The notes below the pieces were generated by a model that was given only the letters and a program-made list of their open reading frames with translations, did no database searches and had not been told where the DNA came from. A stretch of 64,000 bases of DNA, taken from assembly GCA_034359265.1 (NCBI GenBank), contig CP136890.1:78889501-78953500 (forward strand). The letters run 5' to 3'. The stretch is from Canna indica (Eukaryota; Streptophyta; Magnoliopsida; Zingiberales; Cannaceae). Below, in pieces: positions 1 through 10,892 of the stretch. The translations under genes were made by a program, and so were the position numbers. Numbering within the stretch: the stretch's first letter is position 1; each line of letters starts with the position of its first letter.

Positions 1-600
1 CTTCCTAGACGAGGTAGGTATATGGGAGCACGTCCAGCTTTTGTTGGGCAAGCTGCAGGAGGTCTCGCGAAGAGAGCATGAAGAACTTGTGGCCTTCAGG
101 CGTAGGATGAAAGAGATATAGAGAGCCTTGGAGGCAAAGGCCGAAGAAGTCACTCGCTTGAGCACAACTGTTTCTGAGTCTACCGCCCGAATAACAGAGT
201 TGGAAAACAAGGCCAGGACGGAGATATAGATGGTCTACCTGGACTTTCTATGGCGGTGATGGCGAAGTCCCTTCTGAAGGCCGAGGCAGAGGAAGCGAGG
301 GTTGAGGCTACAAGGTGCAACCTAGCTAAGGAGTCTCTCGAGGAGGAGGTGAAGTGCCTCCGAGATAACGCCCTCGCCATGTACATGGAGGGTTTTGAGA
401 GAGCTTCTGGCTCCTAGTGCTGATCTTTCAGGGATGAACTTTCTTAAGGAAGTTAAGGACGACGCCCTGGTAAATCCCGGGGTTGAGAGAGAATTTTCCT
501 GATTACTCGGAAGGGACATTTCAATCGCGACTTCGGGCCAATGCTCATTTTCTCCCGTAGGATTTCCCACCATAGAAAAGGACGCTCCTACTGAGTGCGC
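1..600 (+). pseudogene. Antisense coiled-coil reading frame of a gypsy element (broken)
   Basis: Plus-strand translation across several stops gives a heptad-rich, Glu/Lys/Arg/Ala-rich stretch (for example EHEELVAFRRRMKEI, then AEEVTRLSTTVSESTARI) and a tail with NALAMYMEGFERA. This style resembles the C-terminus of the antisense ORF proteins carried by some Tat-lineage elements (Pfam calls one such family 'putative gypsy type transposon', Transposase_28). It runs opposite to the gag-protease of the same element. Stops after RRMKEI and KARTEI and frame changes show it is not functional. The assignment to that family is inference; the coiled-coil composition is seen directly. Confidence 0.45.
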
Positions 601-904
601 CAAGGCGGGCGCAGCTTCTTCTCAACGGCTCCTTTAGATTTTCCTCTGTTGTCTTCTTGGTGAATTTTTTTAGGGGAATTGGCTGTTTCACCCCCTTTCT
701 TTCATTTTGACTTTAACAATTTCCCCTACGTTGGTCTATTTTGTTGACTCTATGGTAACTACTTCTCATTCGTGAGCTTATTTTGTGTTGTTTCATACAT
801 AAATCTCTTTTGCTTAGTATTTCATGAAGGGAGTGTCCTCGTCCCATCTTTTGGGCTCTGACTCGGAGTTTAAACCATCTGGTTTCTGATTGAAACCTCC
901 AGAT

Positions 905-1235
905 TGAATCACGATGATTCAAGGTTTAATCTTGTGGGATCTGTTTATGGTTGAACCTTCTGAAATTTGGTTCACGGTTGAACCTTTTGAGATCTGGTTT
1001 ATGATTGAACCTTCTGAGATCTGGTTTATGATTGAACCTTCTAAGATCTGGATCATGATCAAACCTTCTAAAATTTGGTTCACGATTGAACGTTCTTAGA
1101 TCTGGTGCATGATTGAACCTTATGAGATCTGGTTCATGATTCAACCATCCAAAATCTAGTTCATGATTGAACCTTCTAATATTTGGTGCATGATTGAACC
1201 TCCTAAGATTTGGTTCATGGTCGAACCTTGTTAAT
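905..1235. repeat. 27-bp minisatellite, about 12 copies
   Basis: A unit of 27 bp built around gaaccttctgagatctgg and a following ttcatgatt-like stretch repeats about twelve times with substitutions but little length change. Because 27 is a multiple of three and the unit lacks stops in one frame on each strand, it leaves spurious open frames on both strands (914-1099 plus, 926-1144 minus). It lies in the 3' part of the minus-strand Tat-like element. Confidence 0.85.
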
Positions 1236-1264
1236 TACGTATAAGTAGTAGCGCCTTAGGTCGA

Positions 1265-1700
1265 GCCTGCCAAAAGGTGTATGTCGGGGTCGTGTGCAAG
1301 GCGTCATGTAGAGGTCATAGCCAAAAGTATTTGGTGTGAGGAATCAGGTACTCAGGAGTTCAAGCCAAGCTCGCTAAGGAGCGTAAGGCAGAACCGTGTG
1401 CGAGGGGTTATGCAGGGGCGCTGAGGCCAAATGTGTTGGCGTGATATCCAGAGACTACACTCGGGGGTTCGGACCGAGCTCGCCGAGGAGCATAAGGCAG
1501 AACCACACGCGAGAAGTCATATGAGGGCGCTGAGGCCGAATGTGTTGGCGTGGTAGCCAGATACAACACACGAGAGTTTAGGTCGAGCTCACCGAGGAGC
1601 GTAAGGCGGAACCAAACGCGAGGAATCGTATGAGAGCGCTGAGGCCGAATGTGTTGGCGTGGTAGCCAGAGATAGGTGCTGAGGTCGGCGAGTCAGACTG
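1265..1700. repeat. 109-bp tandem repeat, about 4 copies
   Basis: The phrase cgctgaggccgaatgtgttg recurs at 1419, 1528 and 1637, exactly 109 bp apart, with a more degenerate first copy starting near 1265. It sits between the protease and the antisense frame, the position where Tat-lineage elements are known to accumulate tandem repeats in their 3' untranslated region. Confidence 0.85.
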
Positions 1701-1962
1701 GTGAAGACCGGGTTTTGGCCATTGCGTGGAGCGTTTAGGCTTCTGGAGCCAAAGACCGTTAGCTTGAAGATGCAAGTTCGTGCTTAAGGGTGTTTAGTGT
1801 TCATATGTAGAGACTTAAGTGAGTTTCGAACAACATGATTGCTTTAATAGTTTCCTAGTCATTCATAGAGAAAATTGCGAGAAATATAACTTTATTTGAG
1901 TGATAAAGAAGTTGTGCGTACATGGGAAGTGCTCTTTTCAGAGATTTACTGATGATGTGATC

Positions 1963-2523
1963 TCACTTGGAATTCTTTTTAGGGGCTGAGCCGGGGTTGC
2001 TTTCGCGTGTCTCGTCTTGAGCTTTGTTCAATACTTTCAGCCAGCTGTTTGTTCTTGTTCTGGCAAATGTTTGAGGTTCGATAGGTGCCTTCCTCGGTTC
2101 GGCCATCTTCGGCTTGAGGCATTTATTGTAGCACCAATGAGCTTCCTTCTGGTCAGCATGCAACACTCCTACCTCTGTCTCTGATATAGCAAACTTTACT
2201 ATTAAATGAGGAGTAGATATGACAGCCCCCAGAGTGTTTAAGGATGGTCGTCCTAGGATCATATGATATGGGCTAGATATGTTGATGAGGAGATACTGCA
2301 CATCGATCATCTTCGCTTTAGGTCGGGAGTCGAATGTTGTCCTTAGCTGTAGGGCTTCGTAGACATCGACTCTCTCTCCCGAGAAACCTACCAGGTCTCC
2401 TTTGAAAGGTGTGAGTGAGGCTTCGGTCAACTGCATCTTTTCAAAGGTGGAGTAGGAAAGAATATCAGTCGAGCTTCGTTGATCGATGAGGACCTTTTTG
2501 ACAATAAAATTCCCTACAATCAT
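1963..2523 (-). pseudogene. Tat-like retroelement protease region
   Basis: The 186-codon open frame contains the retropepsin-type segment of plant Ty3/gypsy elements: a strand ending VLID, the SSTDIL continuation, the YHMILGRPSLN flap/second-half motif (ILGR), and a tail AHWCYNKCLKPK seen in Tat-type polyproteins. The active-site triplet reads D-Q-R (2476-2484) where family members have Gly in the third place, so catalysis is unlikely. It is open as far as 1963 but no reverse transcriptase follows. The matching region of the second Tat-like copy (about 38940-39490) shares LGAVIS/LGAIVS and the CYNKCLK motif, confirming the relationship. Confidence 0.8.
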
Positions 2524-2655
2524 AAAAATAACGACCGGGTCGTGTAGATTCCCGAAGGGATCCTTCCTGGCCGAGCTTGACTCCCCGCCTCCCGCGAATC
2601 CGCCTGCGATGTAGTCGACTACCCCTCGGGGTTCGTTTGCTCGACTGCACTCTTT

Positions 2656-3700
2656 CTAGGACCTCGGGGGTGTTCGGGTTCGCCGCCGAGGGTCGCGACT
2701 CCTGCTCCAACCTCTCTCCTTCTTGTGGTGAAGGTATTTGTCAAGGTGTCCTTTGCGGACTAGATCTTCCAACTTATCTCTGAGCCTAACACATTCCTTT
2801 GTAGTGTATCCATAGGTGTCGTGGTATGCACACTTCTTTTTCATGTCAGCCTTGGGCGGTAGCTTTTGTTTTCCTGCGTTGGCGGGATATTTGATGAGCT
2901 TTAAGTGGTAGATGTTTCGGAGGATAGTTTCTTTCTTCCCATTGAGGGGAATATGTCTTTCGAAGCAAGCACTCGGGCGAGGTGGAGACCTCGGCCTACT
3001 ACCATATCCTCGCTCATGTCGACTGCTGTCCTCAGTCATTCTTTCTTCCTTTTTGGCCCTTTTGTCTTCGATCATGACTTTGAAGTTTTTCCAGTCGATC
3101 TTCTTTGCTTCTGATCTCTAATCTTCATCTTTATGAAACCTATCATCTTTTCCTTGAACTCAGCCATGTCTTTGGGCTCGACCAAGGCGATTTGGTCGGC
3201 GAAAGGCCTGGGCTTCAGCTCGTGCTGGATGCAAAAAGTTCAATTTGTGGATCGAGGTTGGGGATATCAAATGCTATGGCGTGGTGCCTATTTAGGTATT
3301 CTCTCAAAGGCTCATGTTTCACCTGCTTGATGTAGTGTAAGGATGCTCGTGTTTTGTGATATACTCGCGATGTGGTGAATTGTCGAAGGAAAACCTAGGA
3401 AAGGTTGTTGAAAGAGTTGATTGATCCTGGCGGGAGGGATGAGAACCTTAGTAGAGCAGCTTTCCCTTGGAATATTGGAACGGCTCGGTAGTGCGCAGAG
3501 TCGATTGCCCCGTGATAGTACATCGCGGCTCGAAACATCATTAGGTGCAGTGCTGGGTCACCCCGTACCATCGTAGGGTGTTATATTAGCGGGTAGCTCA
3601 CTTCTAGGGGGAAGGCGAGTTGCCATAATATGCTTGGCGAAGGGTCCTGCGTCGATTTCGTCTCGAGGGACAGAGATTGGTCTCCTTTTTGAGTGGTTGG
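2656..3700 (-). pseudogene. Tat-like retroelement gag with zinc-knuckle-like motif
   Basis: The clearest piece, 2656-3075, has a basic stretch and then CAYHDTYGYTTKECVRLRD, a CX2HX4GX4C-type knuckle followed by KLEDLVRKGHL, the usual C-terminal end of Tat-type gag. Upstream, frames broken by stops (about 3100-3700) carry the rest of the capsid-like region. The stop and frame pattern rules out an intact gag. The same knuckle layout (CEFHRTYGHTTDECVVLRD) is present in the copy at 38590. Protein role, from family knowledge: packaging of element RNA into virus-like particles. Confidence 0.75.
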
Positions 3701-4007
3701 TCTACGTATGCTTTGAACGACAACGTTTATGTTCAGCCGGGGGTTTCCCCTGGGACTACACTGGTATTTCAGCCTGTGTCGTTGGTTGTTGATGTTGTGC
3801 TTCTATCTCGTTTGCCCACTATCGAGGCTCTTCAGGGGGAAGGGGGGTTGGTACCGAAGCATCGCTCCTTGCTGTTTCAGCATCACTAGTCTGCGGTCGG
3901 TCGTCGCCGTTGGGTCATTGACATTGGCGTGCGGTGGTCGCTTGGTTCCGGGTTCCAACCATTGTGGGGGAGAAAATATTTTACTCGGCCCCACGGTGGG
4001 CACCAAA

Positions 4008-4457
4008 TGTTCTTTTCTGAGAGTCGGGATCTTTCGGTCCGATCTGGTGTATCTCCGTGTCTAGTTCAATGCCGGTGAGGAACTTGCAAAAGATACTCTG
4101 ACGCCCAAGTTAGGATGACTCCAAGGTGAATATTACAGAAATTAAAACCTAGGGTTACCTGGGTGTGTCGCGTCTGTATATATTGCAAGTGGAGATGATT
4201 ATGCTGCTCTGTAATCTCACTAGGAATATTGCCCACAATGGGTCGATGCCAATCCCGGAGATGATGGATTTATGATTGTATGTCCCTCGTGATAAGGGAG
4301 GACGTAGAAGTTCATGTTCGATCGGGTGGGTCCCCAGATAAAGCTATTTTACTTGGATTGAGTCTGGCTCAATGACATTGCTTGGGCGGAGACCCCTTGG
4401 CGGGGCCGCGTGGTTTGGTTCGGATGAAGGATGGGGTGTTGTTGGGTCTAGTCCAAC
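4008..4457 (-). repeat. 5' LTR of the minus-strand Tat-like element
   Basis: Read on the minus strand it starts near a TTGGACTAGAC phrase, contains gacccattgtgggcaatatt and a ttgcaagttcctc segment close to its end, and stops at ...agaaca immediately before the primer-site phrase. The LTR at 44778-45268 has TGTGGACTAGAC, gacccattatgggcaatatc and ttgcaggtcctcc in the same order. The upstream boundary (near 4457) is approximate because no target duplication can be checked. Confidence 0.75.
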
Positions 4458-4559
4458 CGGACCCAATAGTTCTAGTTAAGCCAACAGTTAACCCCGTTAA
4501 CCCTGTTAAAATCTCCCACCCAAACCCCGTTCTCTATGTAACGAGGTATATAATTTGTT

Positions 4560-5888
4560 TCACATTCGCCCCGAGTTTCAAACAACATTTCAAATTCTTA
4601 AAACTGTTTAGATCACGTTCACGTCTGTCGAATCCCGTTGCAGCTGCACTCTCCACCTTGCTCATTTGATCTTCTGCCCTTCTAGTCGATGATAATCCGG
4701 TTCTTCCTTCTTCGCTAAACCATATTTGGAACACAACAAGTTAGTAGCTTGAAGGTTCAAAATTTAAAAATCCATATAAACAGTTTTATAGGATTGTTGG
4801 CCATCGACTTATGTTCTTGTTCAGAAATAGCTTGATGGTCCATATCTTAGAATGTATTTTAAACAGTTTTTCCTCTACTCTCCACCATGATCGTTTGATT
4901 TTATGTCCTTCAAGATGCTTGGTATTCAAAGCATGAAGGTCCACAACTATGAATGAATTTAGGGGGAAGTTTTGTTGAAGCTGTTTAAATGGTGTTAGAA
5001 TGCATTTCCAAGTTGAAGATGTTGAAATGACATATTTAAGCCTATTTACTGAAACAATTTAAATGTCCAGGAAACTATTTAATTCTCACGCATCGAAGTT
5101 GTGGATCTTATTTCATTAAGTAAAATATATTTCTTGTGAATTTTTGGTGAATCTAGAAGGCAATTCCAAGCAGATATGACTTATTTACTGAAACTGTTTA
5201 AATGACCATGAATCTGTTTAAATGAATCAACTCTTTTGATCTGCCACTTGTATATATTCATTTTGACTAATCCAAGTTGTGGATCTCATTTCATTAAGTA
5301 AAATAAATTTTTTGTGAATATTTGATGATTTTAGAAGACAATTCCAAGCAAATATGACATATTTACTGAAACTATTTAAATAACCCTAAAACTATTTAAA
5401 TTGCATAACAATTTTAGTTTGGTACTTGTACACACTAATTCTTACTCATCCAAGTTGCATATCTCATTTGATTAAGTAAAGTAGACTTTCTGTGAATTTT
5501 GGTGATTTTAAAAGACAATTCCAAGCAGATATGACCTATTTATTGAAACTATTTAAATGACCATGAATTTGTTTAAATGGAACAATTCTTTTGATCGGTC
5601 ATTTGTACACACTCATTTTGACCAATCCAAATTATGGATATCATTTCATTAAGTAAAATAGATTTTTTATGAGTTTTTTTTATTATTTTAGAAGGTAATT
5701 CCAAGCAAATATCAGTTATTTACTGAAACTATATAAATGACCATAAAATTGTTTAAATGGTATAATCGTTTCAGTTTGGTACTTGTACACACTAATTCTC
5801 ACTCATCCAAGTTGCGGATATCATTTCATTAAGTAAAATAGATTTTTGTGATTTTTTGGTGATTTTGGAAGGCAATTCCAAGTAAATA
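4560..5888. repeat. ~178-bp satellite, left block
   Basis: The anchor aattccaagc recurs at 5162, 5340, 5517, 5697 and 5874 (as aattccaag), spacing 177-180 bp. Each unit has paired ctgtttaaatg motifs, a gtacttgtacacac stretch and a catttcattaagtaaa stretch. More degenerate, irregularly spaced relatives run back to about 4560 (for example the two ctctccacc...catttgat/cgtttgat blocks near 4646 and 4876). No coding potential is seen. The array resumes at 12784 after the Athila-like insertion. Confidence 0.85.
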
Positions 5889-7195
5889 TGTTATGACATG
5901 TATATTTTCCATCTTAACTTGTTTATTTTCATGCTAAATTCGAATTAAATACTTCCTAATATGTGATTATTATTATGTTTAATATTTAGCCAACAAAGTA
6001 CAGAAAGAAATAAAAAAGAAGTCTCCTTGCACATTTTTGGAAGCTAAAAATTGGAAAAAAGCTGGATCTGGTCGCCATTTCTTAGATGTGCCCACGTCTT
6101 AGCGAAGATACATGTGGCAGAATCAGAAATTACCAATTTCAAGGATGGAAATTTATTTCCAGCTTTCCATACGAATTTGGACTCTTCTTTTGTGTCTAAA
6201 ACGTTAAACCAAGATATTTGGTTATTAGTTTATTACTATGTTGGTTGATTTGATTTTTATTTTCTATTCTAGTTAGGTTTGGAATTCTCCTATAAGAGGA
6301 GAAAAGTGATAATGAACATGGGCTCCAATTTTTAGCTTTAGTTTTTAAGTTTGGTTTGGCTCTTTATTTTACAGTTTAGAATTAAGTTTGAATTCAGCAG
6401 TGATTTTTTGGAGAATAAATATGTTTGTGTTTGCGATGTGTGGCTAATCTACTTATTGCTAGCTAAAGGACGATTCGACGTTTCGGTTCTACGGATTGTG
6501 AGATCCCTCTATGCTTAACCTCTTTTGCTTTTCTAGTATTCATTTATTCCTTGTAGAAATTTATCTATTTGTTCATATTTAATTGTTGGTCTGTTACCAA
6601 GTTATTAGGACGATAATCGGTATGGCTGTTCCATACCGAATTTAGAGGAAAATTAGTTGAGATTGCTGTTCAATCCATACTAATGGAATTCTTGAATTAA
6701 TTTGACATGTGAGATTGTTATTCAATTCACGTATTCTATTAAAATTGGTTATCCCAAGAACTTTAGCTATTGATAGTTCTATAGAGTGTCTCTAGGAATA
6801 CTAATCAATAAGGGTTTAATCGCAACGCTTGTTTGGGTTAACCATAGATTTAAAGAAGATCACGATTCTTAGCGCTTGTCTACGACCAAACCGATTTACT
6901 AGAAATAAAATAACTCATCCTTTGTGTCTATGATCAATCATACGAATCGAAATTGAGAACGTACCTTTAGCTAGACCTTCCTTTCATTGATTTCTCCTCA
7001 GTTTTAATTACTATTTTTATTTACGCCTTCTTGCATCTAATCAACCCCCCCCCCCCACCTTTTTTTTCCTTTCTTTTAATTTTTGGTTTTGAAAGAATTT
7101 GAAACTAACCAGTCTCTGTAAATTTGACCCTACTTGTCACGACTATAAAATCTTAGAAATTAGGTATTTATTTTTGGTGGATTCGGCACTCATCA
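5889..7195 (+). repeat. 5' LTR of the Athila-like element
   Basis: It starts TGTTATGACATG directly after the satellite and ends ...CACTCATCA six bases before the primer-site phrase. Features typical of Athila LTRs are visible: a cctataagagg TATA-like segment (about 6291), tttggagaataaatatg, and a run of twelve C (about 7046-7057). Length about 1.3 kb, normal for the group. The start is set by where satellite similarity ends. Confidence 0.7.
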
Positions 7196-7259
7196 AATTT
7201 TGGCGCCGTTGCCAGGGACTGATAATAATCAGTTTTAATTCTTTTGTTAACCAGTTTTG

Positions 7260-8480
7260 ACTGTGCAGGAAAATTCTAGACAGGTTAGACGTGGGCATGT
7301 CTTAACATTGATGGTCAGATCTGATCGCACAAGAGAACTCATATACGATCCTGAGATTGAGAAGACTGCTAGAAGTCTTAGAAAGGCGACCCAACAACGA
7401 GGCAAACACGTTTCAGCATCCTCATCTTCAACAGTAGACGAGACGTGGGTACACCTTAACTCTGAGACAGAAGCAGAACCAGAAACAAAAATGGCTGAAA
7501 ACAATCTGACTTTGCGCGAACTGGCTGCTGCACCTTTTAACCAACAATCATTATACATCACTTACCCAGAATTAGAGGTAAACTTTGAATTAAAATCTGG
7601 ACTGATACATCTCTTACCAATTTTTTGAGGACTTGAAAATGAAGACCCTCACAAGCAGTTGAAGGAATTCCACGTTGTATGCTCAACAATGAAACCACAC
7701 GAGATATCCAATGAGCAAATCAAAGTGCGAGCATTCCCTTATTCCTTAGTAGATGTAGCCAAGTAGTGGTAATTCTACCTTCCTCCTGGATCAATCAACG
7801 CATGGACAGATTTGCTAAGGCTGTTCTTGGACAAATTCTTTCCAGCTCCAAGAGCAGGTAGAATTAGGAGGAAAATCTGCGGAGTTAAACAAAAAGACAC
7901 GAAGACTCTACATGAATATTAAAAAAGATTCAAACGGTTATGTGCAAGTTGCCCTCAACATGGTATTTTTGAATAATTACTGATCCAATTTTTTTATGAA
8001 GGTTTATTACCCATGGAAAGAAGGATGATAGATGCAGTAATTAGTGGGGCTATAGTGAACAAAATTCCTCAAGCCGCTAGAGAATTAATCTCCATCATAG
8101 CTGCCAATTCACAACAATTTGGGCTTCTACCGGAACCTTCAAGAGGAGTACATGAGGTAAATGTGTCGTCCCTTGAATCTAAAATTACTCTTCTAACTAC
8201 TATGGTTCAGAATTTGGTTGTAGGAAACACATCACAGGTTAAAGTATGTGAGATTTGTGCCGTCGCTAGTCATCTCACCGACATGTGCCCTATCATTCAA
8301 GAGGACACACAAGTACAAGCTAATGCCGTTGGAGGATTCCCAGGTCCTCCAAAAAAGGAAACCTGATCCCTATTCAAACATTTACAATCCAAGTTGGAGG
8401 AATTATCCAAACTTAAGTTATGGGACAAGACAACCAAATTTTCAACAATAAAATTTTCAGCAATTTCAGCACAAACCACC
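7260..8480 (+). pseudogene. Athila-like gag (broken)
   Basis: Open pieces at 7257-7628, 8013-8366 and connecting frames read as a Retrotrans_gag protein: EDPHK..LKEFHVVCSTMKP, then GSINAWTDLLRLFLDKFFP, then a knuckle CEICAVASHLTDMC and VGGFPGPPKK followed by DPYSNIYNPSWRN, all characteristic Athila gag phrases. Stops (for example after VDVAK near 7763) and a -1/+1 change near 8365 break it. Family role: capsid/nucleocapsid of element particles. Confidence 0.8.
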
Positions 8481-9209
8481 TATCCCGCCACAACAAATAC
8501 CTACAAATTTAGGTACATCTCTTGAAGAAATTGTTAAATCATTTGCAATTAGTACACAACAATTTCAATAGAAAACAAAAGCAAGCATAATGGAAATAAA
8601 AGCAAGCATTCAAATTTTGGAGAATCAAATGAGTCAGTTGGCGTCATCTCTAAGCAAGTTGGAATCACAAAGCAAACTACCCTTACAAATTATCATCAAC
8701 CCAAAATAGAATGCTAGCGCAATAACTTTGAGAAGTGGGAAAGAGTTAGCAGAACCCAGTCTGTTAAGATGTGGGCACGCCTTAGAAACAAAATCCAGTC
8801 TGCCAAGACGTGGGCACGTCTTAGAGACAGAAACTGAAATTAGTGCTAACCAGAAATAAAATGAATCAGAATAGCCAAGAACATTGATGATCAAACCCCC
8901 CTTTCCAGTAAGATTGGCCAAGTCTAGGAAGGAAAATGAAGAAAAATATATTCTTGAAACTTTTCGCAAGGTTGAAATAAATATTCTCTTACTTGACGCC
9001 ATTAAGCAAATACCACAGTATGCCAAATTTCTCAAGGAATTGTGCACGTACCAACGAGAAAAAGCTCACTGGTAATGAAAAGGTAAGTGTGGGAGGAAAT
9101 GCTTCCGCTGTACTTCAAAGAAAATTATCTCCCAAATGCAAAGATCAAGGTATGTTTGTTATTTCTTGCAAGATAGACAACGTTGGTATAGAAAGAGCTA
9201 TGTGTGAGG

Positions 9210-9833
9210 AGCATCTATAAATGTCATGCCATTGTCTATTTATTCATACTTAAATATTGGTCCATTGAAATAGACAAGTATTGTCATTCAATTAGCTGAC
9301 AGGTCGATTGTTTACCCCAAAGGGGTGTTGGAAGATATTTTAGTTCAAGTAAATAATTTAGTCTTTCCTACAAAATTTTTTGTGCTCAATATGGAGGAAG
9401 ACACATCTTCAAACTCATCAAAAATTTTGCTTGGAAGATCCTTTCTTAGCACAACTAGGACAAAAATAGATGTGTATGATGACACATTCACTATAGAATT
9501 TGATGGGGAAGTAATCAAATTTAATGTTTATGATGCCATGAAATTTCCTAGCGAAAAACTTTGTGTTAACAATATTGATTTTATTGGCATTTCAGCCCAT
9601 AAAATATTTAATTTGAGTGTTATGGACATGAATATCAATCTGGACAGTATTGAAATTGATTATGAAAATAATTTACAGATTGAAATAAAGGCGCTCAAAA
9701 TTACAAAAACTAATGCGTCATGCATAGAACCATCTATTTCTTGCACTAAGCTTCTATGGTCTATTGTGCAGACACCGCAATTGGAATTGAGGCCGCTGCC
9801 TAGGCGTCTAAAATATGCAATTGGAGTTACGTG
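9210..9833 (+). pseudogene. Athila-like protease region
   Basis: After a broken start, the 169-codon frame from 9325 shows GVLEDILVQVNNLVFPTKFFVL and ILLGRSFLSTTRTKIDV, the conserved second half of Athila protease, then FNVYDAMKFP. The frame ends in LRPLPRRLKYAIGVT, that is, just as the linker to reverse transcriptase would begin. This pinpoints where pol was lost. The first half with the catalytic Asp lies in 9220-9320 around QLADRSIVYPKG. Confidence 0.75.
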
Positions 9834-10887
9834 AAACATTACATTACTGTCTAGCCTAGGACAATAAACAAGGGCGCTTCTGGGAGGCAACCCAGGCATT
9901 AGGCGTGCCCACGCCTTATTTCTTAGTCTTTACTTTTGCATAATGTTCTTTTCAATTTCTTTAGATCTGTTTTTATTTTTCTTTTACTTCTGATTTTAAT
10001 TTCTTCTAATTGTCTTTTGGCAAAGGGTGAATTCGATACCAATTGTAGAGCTTTGTGGATTCTAAAAAGAAAAAGGAGGTAAAAATTTAAAAGGCAGACT
10101 TGAAATTTTAGGCATGACCACGCCTAAAATCCAAGACAGTAGCAAGCAACCTCCACCCCTCCTCCAATGTTCAGGGAAGTTCTTGTTGTCCCAATCTGTT
10201 CTTATTTTGCTTTGAAATTATTTTGAATCACATTAGGGACATTGTGGATTTTAAGTGTGGGGATGAGTTTATTTTGCATGATACCTATTTTTGCTCAAAT
10301 ATGACTTCTATGAAAAACACTTTTATGTAGCTAGCTAAAATTTTCATTAGGTGATTACTGTGTTGCACACTTTTGATAAGTCTTTTTAAAATCTTATCCT
10401 AGAACTCGATTTTTTAACTCATACATTTTAATTACTATCTTGAAAGATTCATTTACATTCTTGAACATCCTAATTCATTGTGTCTAGATGCCTTGAACTG
10501 AATTATAATGGGGAGCTAACATCAACAATTTATTTCTCATCTCTCCACACGATATATGATCATCTCTAGATGAACTCTCAAAGTTTCAAGATGCAATAGA
10601 CTTTAAAACAATCATGTATGCTTAGTTTTATGTTGCACAGTAGGAATTTTACCTTGTTATGCCTTAAGTTTGAATTCAAAAAAAAAGAAAAAAAAAGGAA
10701 GAAAAAGATAACACCATTACTCCCGCTGATCACCAAAGATCATGAGTAGAGCTAGTAACCACCTTGAATTATGATCAACTAAGTAATCGGGTACATGCAT
10801 CACCGATGTATGTCCTCGCGTCAAAAGGTTGTATGACATTCTAGGCAAGGAACTTAGATTCAAATAAGCCAACTGAGTAACCGGGTG
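9834..10887 (+). other. Athila-like 3' untranslated region
   Basis: Non-coding, AT-rich. It has the gggaggcaacccaggca phrase at about 9880, a gtgtggggatga polypurine-like stretch at 10254, and two further gtaaccgggt(g)/(a)catgc phrases (10787 and 10878) with a shared gcatcacc(g/a)atgtatgtcctcg segment (10796 and 12411). The remainder continues at 12413-12783 beyond the solo LTR. Confidence 0.6.
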
Positions 10888-10892
10888 CATGC

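Larger units (their letters stand above)
1..4457 (-). mobile_element. Tat-like Ty3/gypsy element, gag-protease only, cut by window start
   Basis: On the minus strand the order is LTR (4457-4008), primer-binding region with the phrase ggtgcccaccgtggggcc (about 4007-3986), gag with a CxxH/GxTxxxC knuckle (about 3700-2656), and protease (2523-1963). Reverse transcriptase and integrase are not found where they should follow; instead there are two tandem arrays and a plus-strand coiled-coil frame. The LTR and primer-site region match the plus-strand element at 37126-45268, which does have pol, so the two belong to one family. This copy is therefore either a non-autonomous gag-protease derivative or a deleted one. 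The 3' LTR lies outside the window. Confidence 0.75.

Noticed and set aside
914..1144. Open frames on both strands over the 27-bp repeat
   Set aside because: Explained by a unit length divisible by three; no start context or domain.
905..5888. CRISPR-like arrays, from the regular short and 178-bp repeats
   Set aside because: Repeats are contiguous without unique spacers, and the context is a plant nuclear genome full of retroelements.
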